A stretch of 64,000 nucleotides of DNA from Clytia hemisphaerica (GCA_902728285.1 CACVBU010000967.1:1-64000), one strand, 5' to 3'. Positions 1-12,357 are shown, counted from the first letter of the stretch. Made by a program: numbers and translations. The notes: generated from the sequence alone by a model not told the origin.

Positions 1-31
1 ATGATAAAGGGGTTTATGAAAATTGTGAATT

Positions 32-312
32 GGTAACCTCAATTTAGCCCCAAAAATACAGCTTATAAGAAATCCAAATTAGTTTTTGCTTAGAATGAGA
101 CCTACTTGAGGCATATTTAAATTTTGAGCAATTTTGCTTCAGTAGGTATTGATTTATAAGCTTTAGAACGAGGTACCTCATTTGGGTAACCTCAATTTAA
201 CCACATCATATTTTTAAGTATTGAAGTAACCTCTTAAATTCGCGTTTCTTCTAAAACAACGAGAAATTTCTATACTTGATTTCTTCAAAGTTTTGATATG
301 GTAACCTCAAAA
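32..312 (+). repeat. Repeated GGTAACCTCAA motif
   Basis: The motif GGTAACCTCAA(T/A)TT occurs near 32, 186 and 300, with a weaker match near 223. The first two copies continue as AATTTAGCC and AATTTAACC. This looks like an internally repetitive element of unknown class. No gene is visible in the first 320 bases. Confidence 0.35.
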
Positions 313-490
313 TTCCACCAGATGTGGTATCAGATATGACAGAAGATAGAAATGTCACAAAACCCCCTTTTATTTCTGACTGTGTTCATCGGCCAAGTGC
401 TAAACAAGGTAGCTCAGGAACAGGCGGAAATGATTTTCATAGCCCCAGTGTGGTAAGGTCAGTCATGGTATCCAAAACTGATGCAAATGT

Positions 491-1225
491 GTGCCAGAGA
501 CCGTTACTGAACAGGTTCCGCTCGGAACTTTGTTAACAAATCCTCAAAGAGAGTGTCATCCTCTGACACGAGAATTGGACACTAACTCTAGCGGCCTGAC
601 GAATTTCAGGAAAACACTGGAAGCAGAGGGAATTGTAGGCAAGGCAGCCAACCTTATTTCAAATGCCAGAAGGAAGAGTTTAATCTCTTATTATGAGTCG
701 GCCTGGGGTAAATGGTCTTACTCTAGCTGGGCTCGTCAACAGAAAGTTGATGCAGTGTCTTGCTCTTTAAAATTTATTCTTGACTTCTTGGTGGAATTGT
801 TTGATAAAGGCTTGCAATACAACACTATATGCACCTACAGATCGGCAATTTCAGCATACCACAATGCATTTGAAGGAAAACCAGTTGGTCAGAGTTAATA
901 TTTGCATATGATATAATGCATTAATGACAGGTGTTTTCAATCTTAGACCACCACTACCACGTTATACATTTGTATGATGTGTCAGATGTTTTAGGCTTTA
1001 TTCGTAAGTTGCCCACTGACAATTCTATCTCAAATAAAGATTTATTGGCTTCTCTTCTTGCAATTGCCTCTGCTGGTAGAGCTTCAGAAATTTGTTACTT
1101 TGATATTAGGTATTTGCTAAAAGGGAAAAGTTCATACGAGTTTCATTTCAATAAATTAACAAAATCTTGGAGGAGGGGTAAGCCAAGGCCTAGTCTTTCA
1201 ATGTTTACATGTTTCCATTTTAATT
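491..1225 (+). pseudogene. DIRS-like tyrosine recombinase fragment
   Basis: This is a broken piece of the tyrosine recombinase (integrase) of a DIRS-type retrotransposon. The first part (491-895) reads as the helical N-terminal DNA-binding domain, with the family-typical stretch TYRSAISAYHNAFEGKPVGQ. After a stop and a frame change, the fragment GVFNLRPPLPRYTFV is visible near 935-976. Another frame change then gives the start of the catalytic domain at about 977-1200, including SAGRASEICYFDIR, which holds the first catalytic arginine, and FNKLTKSWRRGK. The later H-x-x-R and nucleophilic tyrosine motifs are absent because similarity ends near 1210. There is no RT/RNase H partner in the window. 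It is clearly inactive. The family call rests on my recognition of these motifs; a Ngaro-like relative is the alternative. Confidence 0.75.
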
Positions 1226-1227
1226 GC

Positions 1228-3412
1228 CCCCGCAACGAGCGCAGCGAGTGAGGAGGCACTCATAGTTTCACGCTTAGATATTGGACTGGAATCTCGAAAT
1301 TTTGTTGCGCGTTTGTTTGTGTTTTGTCGCGCAAGCCTACCCGTAGTTAGTCTCTTCCGTATTTGTTCGGTTTTTTTCCGGGACGGCAGTTGCTAGCCTA
1401 AATACTTCTTTTTAATAGCAGGCGCCGCGGGCATTTTACTCAGCTTTCGACAGTAGATTCTATTCCGCTTGTAGAATTTTGCCCGATTGGTCAACAGTCA
1501 GGAAATTTATCTGGCACCCGATGTAGAAATTTTCTTCCGACACGCTAAAGCTCTGAAGGTCGGGAAAATATTCAACACCTGGAAGAAATACATTACGGAA
1601 TTTCGCCTGACCGCGTAATTTTTTAGAAAAATGGGCCCGAGTGCAATTTGGACAGGGAAGGTGTCATGGCCGACAAAATTTGGGTCAGAAAAAACTTCGA
1701 AAGGTTTCACGAAATAAATTCAAATTAAAAACTTTTTGGAGAAGGAATCATGCAAAATATTATCATTCTTTTCACAAGGAGGGTATGTAGAAATACTCAA
1801 ATAAGTATTTTTCCTTCTTTAAACTGATCACAGAAGCAAAAACAAAATAGAAATAACATTGTCCACAAAAAAGCCTGAAAGAAGAGAAAAGTCATAATCA
1901 TCATCTATAATAACACTAAAAGAAAAACCAAAGCTATAGAAAATGAATACTAACCCTCAATGAACACTTTTGTGAAGTTTGATAAAGATTTTATCCAAAA
2001 AACTTCAGTTCTGGAACACTGAAGCCGGTTTGTCGGTTGTCGGCCGTTGGACAACAGTTATATTTGGAGGACGGTCTAAGATAAATAACAACATGAAAGT
2101 TACTGATAAAAGCCTAATCCCTGCTTTAGTTTCTTTGGTCTTTGAATGGTATAAAATTTGAGAAAGTGCAGAAAAAATCAGCCATCAAAACAAACAAAAA
2201 CAAAAGTTATGATTATCAACTTTTCTGTGGTAGAAACACATTTTTGGGTTGGTGCACATACAGAAATTACACTGGATACTAAAACTAATATTCAGGGAGT
2301 GATAAGTACAGTTAAACTACAAAAAATCCATCAAAAGAAACCAAAAACAACCATCATACAGCACACATTATTTGAAAATTACATCAGCCATGTTGTTTGT
2401 AATTTTTGCCGACATACTCATGACGTGGTAACTAACGACAGTGATTTGACGGTCTTTTTGAGGCGCCAGATCTCAAAAAAACAATTTTTGAGCGTTCAGC
2501 ACGGCCCCGAAAATGAGGGCTAAACTTATGTGGGCACATCAATGGACGACTACTATTTCTCTCCGATGGTATATTGACCCGCTTCTTTAGAGCTTTAGCG
2601 TGGGCGGCCGCCAATACGCCATCGGATATCAGATAATCAGGAAATGGAATGGAGAAGTTTCTGGAAGTTTTTTTAAATTCAAGCTCTCTCCTCCTGCAGT
2701 CAAAATACTTATAAGCATTTACTTTTGACTTTGGGAATGGGCAGCAAATTAAAATCTGTCTCCTGTCTTAGATTGATTCATTTTTCGACCCAAACAGTTT
2801 GTCCCCAATAATGAACAATGATCAAAATGATAATAAGTAGAATAATGATTGAATATGGACAAAAGTGATTATTGTTGGTGGTTGAATTGGCAACGAAATT
2901 CCACTGTAACTAAATTTATTCGACAATTGTCATTCAACATACTCTACTCCCAACAAGAATGCTTTAAAATCCTGTGTTATGTTATGGTACTTCGACAGTA
3001 TAAAGTACGTAAATATTTTTTTTTTTGTGTACTTTTATAAGACTTGGTTTTATTAGTCTTTTATGTTTAACCTGTGTTCTTGCTGATACTTACCAGGCAC
3101 TATTTGGGAAATTATATCAAAGATTGAAAGAAACTTTTGTGAACTATTTTTGAGGAAATTTCAGTACACTCACCATATATCATCTAATTTCATGTTTCTT
3201 ATTTTCCCTTTAAGCCTTTTATGAATGAGGATTCGTTTACCTTGACAACGCAATATTACCTCGTTACTGCTATTATTACCACGTTACGTCCTATCATCTT
3301 CCATCCTTTACACGACGCTGTTACAGCTTCTAGATTATTGGTAAATCCATTTAATGTAAACAATTTTGGATCACGATATCCTTTGCTAAACCTTTGGAAA
3401 AACTCCTAAGTA
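1228..3412. other. Gene-free region with a GC-richer patch
   Basis: About 1228-1500 is noticeably GC-richer than its surroundings (CGCAACGAGCGCAGCGAGTG, several GCGCG) and starts exactly where the DIRS similarity fades, so it may be another inserted repeat. A second GC-richer patch lies at 2420-2640; its TTTAGAGCTTTAGCGTGGG resembles 38160-38186. The ORFs here are short, lack splice signals in register and show no recognisable motif. Confidence 0.4.
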
Positions 3413-3634
3413 GTAAGTTGGTCTAATGTCGACATCCCTCTTCTAATTTCGACACCCTTCTTTGGAGATAAGAATAATAGGAAGGTCGGAATTGCTGATT
3501 GAAACTAATTTTCCTTGCTTAGCAATCAGACAAAATATGTTTTCTCTATCAGTGATTCCGACCTTCATATTATTCCAATCTCTAAAGAAGGGTGTCGGTA
3601 TTAGAAGAGGGATGTCGACGTTAGACCAACTTAC
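3413..3634. mobile_element. Foldback/MITE with ~80-bp inverted arms
   Basis: The 222-bp unit begins GTAAGTTGGTCTAATGTCGA and ends with the inverse (TCGACGTTAGACCAACTTAC). The arms remain similar for about 80 bp (ACATCCCTCTTCTAAT, CGACACCCTTCTTT, GAAGGTCGGAAT), leaving a loop of about 60 bp. It has no coding capacity. No obvious target-site duplication is visible. It resembles a non-autonomous DNA transposon; the parent family is unknown. Confidence 0.75.
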
Positions 3635-4807
3635 GGTACGCTGTTACCTGTCAATTTTTGGTTCCTGCTCGTTATGTTTCTGGCTCATAGCATTTCTTAT
3701 GCTGTTTGGTTCTACTATGTTTCATTTATATTTCAAATTGGTTGAAATAAATATAGTTGCATGTCTTTTGACTGGTTTAGTATCTGTAATTGATTCTACC
3801 TGGACACTTTTCCTAATGAATGTTTTAAGATTCGTATTTTATTCTTTGTAAAAAGTAATTCACATTTTTAGAAAAAAAAAATGTTTCATTTATTTGATAT
3901 CTTTGATATCTCAAAGAAAATGCTATTGAGAAGAATCATTCTAACTATTCCAAATCATTTCCAAACTTTTGCTATAAAGCATTAAAAAGGCTTAGTTAGC
4001 ATTAATTAGTTTTTACAAGCATTTGTACTAGCGGGTGGCAGTTAGTGAAAGCTATGGCTAGTTAATATTGACATTTAAGGCTGAAAAACTCAGAGCAGCC
4101 CAGCCAGAATCATGTGACTTACTGGTTTTTCCTATAAAAAGCGTATATATCTGAAGATGCTGCTCTTCATTTGTTATTTTATTAATGTACACGTTTAGCA
4201 ACATGTTCGAATACTTTCAATAGAGTAATATTTTTAACCTATGAAGAGCGCTTAATAACTACTTGTGGTATAAAAAGGGAATTTCCTTAGATTCATTTAA
4301 CTCTCCAGGGATAAGAAAAAGACAAACTGACATTTCAAAATGAGTAATCAGATCAAAATAACTCCGGAAAAGTCTTTTTGATGATGATAAAACAATAGAT
4401 AGTAAGATAAGAATGCTACCGTTAAGCGGAACTAAAATACTGAAAAACGCGGGCAAAATTATGAGATGTTTGCCCAACTTCCTTATGCGTGAAGCTATGA
4501 ATGACATCCTCAGAAGCTTTAGGCTTCCTCCGGTGGCAATAATAAAATTCAGTATTTATAATCAAAGATTCTATACAAGAGAGAAATAATGCTACTCATT
4601 TACATTATAATAGACGTAACTCCAAATATGGTTATCGAAGATAATTTTAACGGTAGAACAATATATATATATCAAGCTAATGTTAAGAAATCTCCTTCCC
4701 ACATCCTTCTTATTTATTTCCACAATAAAGGTCTTGAGTTTATTCAGCTCAAAAATACTCTTGTGTAGCCTTGTGTGAATTCCAAACTTCCTTAAACACT
4801 TCAAAAA
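3635..4807. other. No gene recognised
   Basis: AT-rich sequence with short unsupported ORFs on both strands. The ORF running over 3462-3851 is partly made of the foldback element and is not considered real. Confidence 0.4.
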
Positions 4808-5445
4808 GATCCACCATCGATTGTTTACTCTTTAACTCCTACGATTAGAAATAAAATCTTTAATTATAAAGAAACTGTAAATTCCATCAATACAGCAGAT
4901 TTAGAAACTTTTGGCACCAACCTTCCATCTTGTGAGTGTCGCGATTCTCCTTTTATTAATGTAGACCATGGTCAATGTCATGACCGGAGATTTAAGTTTC
5001 ATTAAAAATAATCATTTGCGAAAATTGATATCCAAGGGACCAAATTATCGTGAACCTCGAAATATCAATTGGAATAAATGCAGAGATGTTATTTCTATTA
5101 GTCTCTGGATAGTTTTGTGAATAAAACATCAGCCAAAATTAACGAGACTGACGAAAACTTTCTTCAATGGAAAGGTGAAGTGTTAAAACAGGTGGATAAA
5201 AAGATAAAATTTTTGAAAAAGAAGACCAGGTACAATAAAGTGAGCTCTGTGCTCAAAAGACAAGATGTTATTGATTATTTGAATGTTTTCCACAGTAATT
5301 TTCGTTATTGTCCCCATTGATAAAGCTGCTAATAACGTTGAATTTATTTGTAAACGTTTCTATGTTGAAGTAATTTTGAAGGAGATTGGGATTTTGGGTG
5401 CAGGAAATGAAACATACATTAGAGTTAATCAAAATAAAGCAGAAA
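4808..5445 (+). pseudogene. Penelope-like element, N-terminal fragment
   Basis: Several frames together spell the region N-terminal to the reverse transcriptase palm of a Penelope-like element. IVYSLTPTIRNKIFNYKETV and NLPSCECRDSPFINVDHGQ lie at about 4816-4980, GDLSFIKNNHLRKLISKG and PNYREPRNINW near 4985-5075. A lysine-rich segment runs at 5117-5320, then FVIVPIDKAANNVEFICKRF at about 5300-5360. The last motif matches the conserved PxDKAxNN block upstream of the catalytic aspartates. At least three frame changes and the lack of a palm domain show a dead 5' fragment. It is followed directly by a C-run-headed low-complexity patch. A second, opposite-strand Penelope-like fragment lies at 12.4-13.3 kb. 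Confidence 0.75.
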
Positions 5446-5451
5446 TGGTAA

Positions 5452-5640
5452 ATGAGGCCCCCCCCCCCAGCGGACCCAAATTTCACGCATTCACACAAAA
5501 TTTTTTCGCAATTCACGCATTCACGCAAGTTTTTCTCGAAATTCACGCAAACCCAATATTTTGGGAAATCAGGGAAATTTTCGGAAAAAATCGGGGAAAA
5601 TGTCAAAAATAGAGGTCTTGCACATTTCGCTAAGTTACGT
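5452..5640. repeat. C-run-headed low-complexity repeat
   Basis: A run of ten C is followed by AGCGGACCCAAATTTCACG, then degenerate tandem words (TTCACGCATTCACGCAA) and GGGAAATC/GGGAAAAT words. The reverse complement of the start closely matches 32640-32668. It belongs to a dispersed set of such patches in this window. Confidence 0.55.
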
Positions 5641-5812
5641 AATTTACGTAATTTTTCCGCCATTATGGAGTAAAACGTTCGATTTGCATAAAAAAGTATG
5701 ACAAGGCTGTACTCGAGATATTATTCAACAGGATCTGGTCATGCACTTGAGAAAAACTTCACTCAATAGTGATTTTTTCCTGTAGACCTGACTATAAAAC
5801 ACCGTGGTTGGT

Positions 5813-5890
5813 AGCGTCATAAGAAGCCCCCAAATAGAAAGCGTTACGTTATAACGTAACGCTTTCTATTTGGGGGCTTCTTATGACGCT
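5813..5890. repeat. Perfect 78-bp palindrome
   Basis: Two 39-base arms with no loop match perfectly, centred between 5851 and 5852 (GTTATAAC). The arms contain AGCGTCATAAGAAGCCCCC and AAATAGAAAGCGTTACG. Symmetry stops at once on both sides (5812/5891). It may be a minimal foldback element, a cruciform-forming site or a local assembly artefact. Confidence 0.9.
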
Positions 5891-5931
5891 TATTATAATT
5901 TTTCAACTTTAATCACATGCCATCACGCAAA

Positions 5932-5932
5932 N
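5932..5932. other. Ambiguous base (N)
   Basis: The only undetermined base in the window, 42 bases from the perfect palindrome. It may mark locally poor sequence or an assembly join. Confidence 0.95.
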
Positions 5933-5940
5933 TGAATGTT

Positions 5941-7940
5941 TTTTACTATGTCTGCACTTGTCAAACAAAAACTGAGACATGTATGTATGTTATAGTCTAT
6001 TTTTTTTCAATAGGATACCAGCATAAAATCTCAGAATATGTTTGTTTTGATTCAAATTCCTATCTGAAGAGAAAATGTTTTACTCTTATGAGTTAACCTA
6101 CAGTAAACTCTTCACAATAGGCTTTAAACATACATTTGGTCTACTGGAAGTGTAACTTTTATATATTTTTAATTTACAGGGCTGAATGTTAGAATAACCT
6201 TAGCTGGAACATTCCTGTCCACTTTCTAAAGTATTATAGTGATCAAATTTTGATAAATAAGTAAAGTTAAATTTTCTCAATTTAGGTAGAAAGATTTCCA
6301 TGTAAATAGACTTTCTTCTATGTTATACTTTTGACTGCTTGTAGTTGTAATAATAGCATAATAATGTTGTTTATTCAATGATTGGTGTATTTATTTCGTT
6401 TCTCAACACAAATTTGGTCTTCATCTCCTTTAGTCTAGATTTATGACACTCTTTTGGGATTGGGTGTTTGAACATGTTTTAACTTTTAGGGTATCTGAAC
6501 CCATTTCTTATCTTCATATTATCATTAATTGGATTAATTTTGGTGGGAATTTATTACTAATTTTGCTGCTTTTTTTTGGCACAAAAATTTATTATCCGCT
6601 GGCATATTCGCATAATTCTAGCTGTTCCCAAGAATAGTGTCTTCATTTCTTTCCAATCAAATTCCTGCCAAATTTTAAGAAAACTCATGCTTTACGAGAC
6701 AATAAATCCTTGTCAAAATTAACTGTATTTTGGCCGTTTGCCCATTAAAAACACACCAAAAAAAATCCAATGTTATTGTATTACTATTGTTGACTAAATA
6801 TGTTTTCAACGTAGGAAGACTTGTGGTTGGCTTTCAATAATTGAGCATACACGTAACATTTTTAAAAGTATCTTTGAACACTGTACAATAACAATTTTTC
6901 TAAGGAGAAAAGAATTTAGTCTTTCTTTGTAGTATATAACTAGTTCTAATGACAGGAAAAGACATTTTATTTTTAAAAATAATTCTGTTTTTCACTTAGA
7001 TCACAATACTTGTAAAGTCATTAGTTTTGAGGACATTTTTGGAGAACTTTTTCCCTTTTTCTATTCTCAAAACAAAACAAAATTGCTGTGTCCCTTTATC
7101 CTTTACGTCTTGTGTTGTATCAAGAAATAATGCTTGTTACTTTTAATGTATACTTCTTTAAAAAGTATACCTGTTGATAGACTTAAAAACTGATCAGTTA
7201 AAGGTTTACAGCAGTGTGCAAAATTTTTCCAAAACATATTTTTACTGACAAATATTAAACAGGTCATGATAATTGAGTCTATCAATTTTATCATCAACTA
7301 ATATTGGTTTGCTTACTATCGGGCTATCTATTCAGATTTTCAAGCAACAACTCCGACATTATATTCTTTAAGCATGGCATGGATTGGGCAGTTCCAGAAA
7401 AAAACTATTACCCCTCCCCCTGGCTGTGGACGACAGGATTTTTAGGATTTTTTCACTTGGAAATCCTGAGTAATTTGAAAACGTTTCAAAAAATCCAGGA
7501 TTTTTCCTCATTATTTAGTCATATGTATCGGGAAACCCATAAAAATTGCTCTATTTTCTTGCGAAGTATCCGAAAATGTTACAGAAGTCCTGAAGTTTTT
7601 CAAAAGCTAATTTTTACAAGCAAAATCTATGTTGTCCACTGGGGGTTTACAGACTGACAGACTATACCTTAAACTGCCCATGGCCATTTTAGATAGCTGC
7701 ATCAACTTTTAACAAATCTTATCAAAGAAAAGCCTGTTGTTGAATGCATTACTGAGATAATGAGATAATAAAAAGCACAGTGTAGATGGAAAAGAAATTA
7801 TGGTAGATTTTTATGACTTTGACCAAAATATTACTAAAAACAGAAAGTTCATACCTTCATAATTACACTGTGCTTTATTTACGTTCTCAAACATTATACT
7901 AACTTGGCTTTTAGTAGATAAAAAATGTGAAAACGAAAAT
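5941..7940. other. No gene recognised
   Basis: Two kilobases of AT-rich sequence. ORFs are short, hydrophobic or low-complexity and have no supporting splice context. Near 7400-7530 there is a CCCCTCCCCC tract followed by AGGATTTTT-type words, another likely low-complexity patch. Confidence 0.4.
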
Positions 7941-7944
7941 TTAC

Positions 7945-7990
7945 CTTCTTCTTCGGCAGCTTTCTTTGCCAGCAGTTGAGCTTCAGCCAT
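7945..7990 (-). CDS. Candidate first coding exon, unknown gene
   Basis: On the minus strand an ATG at 7990 opens MAEAQLLAKKAAEEE and is followed by a good 5' splice site (GAAG|GTAAAT) after 7945, ending in phase 1. Upstream, 8000-8190 is GC-richer than average and holds a CCAAT-type box (CCAATCAG on the plus strand), as a promoter might. I cannot find the following exons in the AT-rich region to the left and do not recognise the protein. The call is a guess from start, composition and splice site; chance is a real alternative. Confidence 0.3.
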
Positions 7991-8679
7991 CTTCTTGATT
8001 GGAATGAATTTCGAGAGGATTTGCTTCGCACAATGTTTTGATAGTGTGCCGTGTTTTCACTCGTTCGCAAATGTAGCGATTATTTCTCGGATTTTAGCTG
8101 TAGCGCGCCTGTCCACGGACAACTCGCATAATTTCTTATACGCGCTCTACGATTTAGATCTCTGATTCGCTTGGACCCAACCAATCAGAATATCCGGATA
8201 ATCATCTTCAGATCAGAATGCAGACGATCTAGGTAAACCAGACCGTAAACATAAGAAATATCAAAATCAAGAAAAAAGTTTACGGGCTGGATATCCAGGC
8301 TAGGGACTGAGGCGAGTTCAGATTTTTCGGCAACGATTTCGAAAACAGCTCAGAAGTGCTCTTTATAAAAAATGTAAGATACTTTTCATTGAAACGAAAA
8401 AGTAACGTCCCTTTAGTTGAACTGACTGACACTGCCACAGAGACTTAGGGAAAATCATAGCGTCAGCCTTGATTTGGGTCCCAGGCAAAAATTAGCCCCC
8501 CTCATGAGATTTAAGTAACCCAAAGATTTATGGATTTTTAGTTAGCCCCAGGACTTTTGACCCTCAAAACCTTTCAAAAATTTGTTCCGGGAAAAAAAGG
8601 GTTATTCAAATCAAATGTAGATAGCGTTGCAATATTTTTCAGCTTCATGAACTTCAATTTGTGCGATTGAAGCCATCTG

Positions 8680-8965
8680 TGATTTTAGCCCCCCCCCCCC
8701 TAAGCACATAATTCCTCAAAAAGTGATGGTCCCTCCTTTTTTGGAAAATCTTAGGGTGTAACCTCCCAAAAAATACTTTGATCGGATTAATTTTCGTACT
8801 AGGATGCCCCTCCAAGAATTGGATTATCGGACAAATCTTTTGTGTACAAAGCGGAAAATCGGGGAAACATTTTTCCGAAATGGGAAATTTAGGGAAAAAT
8901 TCTTTTGGAAATTTTGAAAATCCGAGAATTTTTTTTTGGCAAGAGCCAGAAAATCGGGAAAACTA
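8680..8965. repeat. C-run-headed low-complexity repeat
   Basis: A run of ten C near 8690 is followed by degenerate words such as CGGAAAATCGGGGAAA, GGGAAATTTAGGGAAAAATTC and AATCGGGAAAA. The same word family appears at 5560-5610 and, inverted, at 15128-15185 after a run of twelve G. No gene is visible between 7991 and 9097. Confidence 0.5.
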
Positions 8966-9102
8966 GACTCCCGAATATTTTCCCCCGGTAATTTACAAGG
9001 ACAGAAATGTTTCAAAAATTTTCACGTTAAACAAACTTTTTGAAACTCGGAGAGAGAAAAAGGTAATTTTCTGAAATTAAAACTTAATTTTCTTACCAAA
9101 GA

Positions 9103-9181
9103 AAACCATCACTAAAACGTCTGCTCCTCTCAAAGCACTGAAGAAAAATAAACAGGTTTGTTGACTGTTTTTCATCATCAT
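9103..9181 (+). repeat. Upstream copy of a duplicated exon-like segment
   Basis: About 80 bp starting AAGAAAACCATCACTAAAAC recur at 9998-10077 with only about two differences, including the apparent splice donor CAG|GTTTGT. The upstream copy lacks the rest of the candidate exon, so it is a partial segmental duplication. Confidence 0.8.
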
Positions 9182-9803
9182 TTTTTATAAGTACATTATC
9201 AATTACTTAGGTATTAGCTTTTCTCGAGATTGGTTCTTTCATTCTTTATGATTTTTTGCACAAAGATGCATAACTATAAACCCTCGAATGTGACGGAGCC
9301 CGATTTTCGAAAAAAAGTGTTTTTGGGTAGATTTGGGCTGAAAAACGGCTAAAAAACGGGTTTTTCGGCCTTTGTGAAATATTGGATCATTGTTTTTTTC
9401 TGATTTTTTGTATGAAAGTAGGTAAAAGATGGCTAAAGTAGATTTTTGTGAAAAAGTGAATTTTCAGCTCACAAAACGCATTTATCTATAAGAATCGCTA
9501 TTAATAAGCATACATCCATGTTATTAGCCAAATTAATCAATTTTTTAATGAGATATATGTTTTTTTTTTGCTCACGAAGTCTTGAATATGAAAGAATATT
9601 TCAGGAGCATGAAATCTTGGTTTCTAAACGTTTTTCTATAAGAAACAAACAACTAATTTTGATAGATCGTCACTATTTGTGTTCCGAATGATTGTTTAAT
9701 GGTCACGCTCACGTAAATATCAATTATATATATATGTGTTAAATACATAACCAGGTAGGTCCATAAAAGTATCACTTGTTTCCTCCTCAAATAATGCTTA
9801 GAT

Positions 9804-9859
9804 AGAAGAACATATCATGTTCTTACTGGGGAGAAGAACATATCATGTTCTTACTGGGG
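9804..9859. repeat. Tandem duplication of 28 bp
   Basis: Two perfect adjacent copies of a 28-bp unit containing the palindrome GAACATATCATGTTC and ending ACTGGGG. They lie about 55 bp upstream of the candidate exon at 9914. Confidence 0.85.
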
Positions 9860-9913
9860 CACATTGTATGATTTGTCCAGACTTGTAACGTCTCGATTCT
9901 TGTATATTTATAG

Positions 9914-10054
9914 ATGAACGCAACACATACACTGACGCGTTTCGTCCGTTCTTCCATCCTCCCTTCGCCACTTCTGGCAAGAAGTGCATCCGAGAAGAAG
10001 AAAACCATCACTAAAACGTCTGCTCCTCTCAAAGCACTGAAGGAAAATAACCAG
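9914..10054 (+). CDS. Candidate first exon, possible mitochondrial presequence
   Basis: The ATG at 9914 opens 47 codons in phase 0, ending at a splice donor (CCAG|GTTTGT). The peptide starts MNATHTLTRFVRSSILPSP and continues LLARSASEKKK; it is rich in Arg and Ser and free of acidic residues for 26 positions, as mitochondrial targeting sequences are. It then becomes Lys/Thr-rich (TITKTSAPLKALKENNQ). The last 57 bases are part of the segment duplicated at 9103-9181. An acceptor-like TTTATAG immediately precedes the ATG, so it could be an internal exon. I found no following exon and do not recognise the protein. Confidence 0.35.
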
Positions 10055-10080
10055 GTTTGTTGACTGTTTTTCATCATCAG

Positions 10081-11434
10081 TTGTTTTTAGAAATATGCTG
10101 ACTCTTTTGTTATATAAATAAAACCTGTGAAACAAAAAGATTAACACCAAGTGAAAGCCACTCTATGCTGCCCGAAACTTTTACATGGTTGACGTTGGTA
10201 AACTTCTTCGATTTTTAAAAAGTCGAAAAGCCAATTGTAAAAGGGGTTACGCACGATACGAAAGTCTCGTGTTCGCAAGCGAAAGGTTTTTTACACTACA
10301 TACGTAGGATTGCTAAACTTCCTCCATTCCCAGCGAAACTTTCCGATTGCTAGTGTACAACGGAAAATAACCAAAACGCTACAAAAGTAGATTTAACACT
10401 GATTTTTGCCGGAGACGCCTAGATAAAACAGCGAAAGATCCCGGAAATGGGGCAGGTATGTTTTCCCGGGAATGAGAAAGCTAGTCATTCTACGATACAA
10501 TTTTAAAAAGTAGTACCCAGCCATTTGCGTGATGCATGATCGGGAAAAAATTCGAGGCATGATTTGGGCATGATGAACAAACCTTTTTTGGTAATTTTCA
10601 TGATCGTCACGAGAGCAAGGAAAATTTCTATCAATACATTTTAAACATGTACAAACTCTGGTGAACCAAAAGAAAGTTGATATTCTATTTTCAAAACAAA
10701 CTGCTTTTTTGAAGTTTTTCTAACTCAAATATCTTTTATAAAACTTCGACCTAAAATAAGAACATCATAAGGATTTTTTGGTATAAAAAATAAGACTGCG
10801 AGGCGCAACATAAATTTATGGAACAAAATAAGAGTAACTCAAGCATGTGGTAAACAATAAAATTGTAATCGAATAAAGGATATTATTTTTTCATGAAACT
10901 CATAGGTAGGCCTAGGATTGAGATATTAAGCAATTAAAGAATCGAACAGTTAAAATCGGGTATTGAAATACTGCTTTAAACAAGCAGTCCTCCCTAGGGG
11001 AACCAAAGAGAGTTGAGCAGAGACATGGCATATCAGTGATCATATCAGTTTTTCGAATAGGAATAGACTACAAAAATAAAAGGTAAACACCGTGAAAAGA
11101 CTAACATAAATGACAATTAAAACACAAACCTATAAAATGAATATACCTAATCAAATTTAATTGATTTCCTGACAATGAACGTCTAAAAGCAATAGAATGT
11201 AATAAACCAAAATATAGGAACTAGCATAAAGTCAAACTAGAATATAATGTGAATATGGGACATGTGTGATAAATAAAAAGCTTTCCCCCATGTTGATGAA
11301 GAGGGCTGACAGAGCAAATCATAAAAGCAGCAGTACAGCTAAATGAAGAACTGAAAAGAAGGCTTTAAATTGGAAATCTGAGCCCAACAGGGCAGACACA
11401 AATCAAAACAAACTGAAATATCTAAACTCTGATA
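10081..11434. other. No gene recognised
   Basis: AT-rich sequence without supported ORFs or motifs. Isolated splice-like sites do not combine into a consistent frame. Confidence 0.4.
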
Positions 11435-11503
11435 TATATATATGTGAAGAAATTCAAAGAATTTCTGTCCAACTATCTTCTTTCAGGAGATTTGGGTGGC
11501 AGA
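11435..11503. repeat. Dispersed 69-bp repeat, copy 1
   Basis: This 69-bp segment, beginning with a TA run then GTGAAGAAATTCAAAGAATTT, is identical as far as I can read to 54213-54281, 43 kb away and in the same orientation. It contains the small palindrome GAAATTCAAAGAATTTC and ends GGAGATTTGGGTGGCAGA. The next 40 bp hold a short local duplication (AGCATATATAGTCAAAG twice). Confidence 0.85.
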
Positions 11504-12357
11504 GCATATATAGTCAAAGCATAGCAGAGCAGAGCATATATAGTCAAAGAAGTATTGAACCTTCAACTATTCAAAAAATGTAATAAACATAAAAGAGACA
11601 AAACAATACCAACAAGAGGACACAACAACACAACATGCTCAGGATGAATATTCATAAAATGGAAACCAGGTATGTGATATCAAATGATGACAAAAGATCT
11701 AAACTATTTGTACATAATTCTGATGGAGCAGAAAAACAGAAATGGGACAATGGTGTATTCTTCGGAAGTATCTCAAAAGCAAAAATGTACATCATGATCT
11801 AAATCGACCAAAAAGAAAGAAGCAACTCAATGTGAGAAAAAGTACAATTAAACACAAATAAAAGTGACTCAATATGAATCAATTAAATATATTCAAAGAA
11901 AACACAAACTCTGTTCTTCAGTTTTCAACCTACATAGGATTTCGGCCATTTTCGAAAATATCCTCCCAAATGATATAAACAGGGTAATGTAGGTAGGCCT
12001 AGCAATGTTGATCAGGCATCACCACGGATGAGGTCGTAAAAATAAATGTGTTTCTTTGAATTATTAAAACGCGCGCAAAAGTATAAAAACAAACTCAAAC
12101 ATAAAACCTACGGACCTGCCGAAGATACCAAAAACTAGCTAGAGAAGTACTACCCACTGGACAAAGTTGCCACATCTTTGACCCGTTCCGCCACTAACGT
12201 TGCAGATAATACATTCGAAGGTAAAGAAAAAACACTTGAAATAGACTGCCACCATCTATGACAAGGGAGAAGAAGATTGAAAGGATGGAAAAAGCATGAG
12301 AATTTTTTGAAAAGTTGGGTGATAGCCCGGTTCGATGCCTCGTATCCCCGTGGCCGC

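Noticed and set aside
3462-3851. 129-codon plus-strand ORF
   Set aside because: Its first half is the foldback element and the rest is generic hydrophobic AT-rich translation without splice support.
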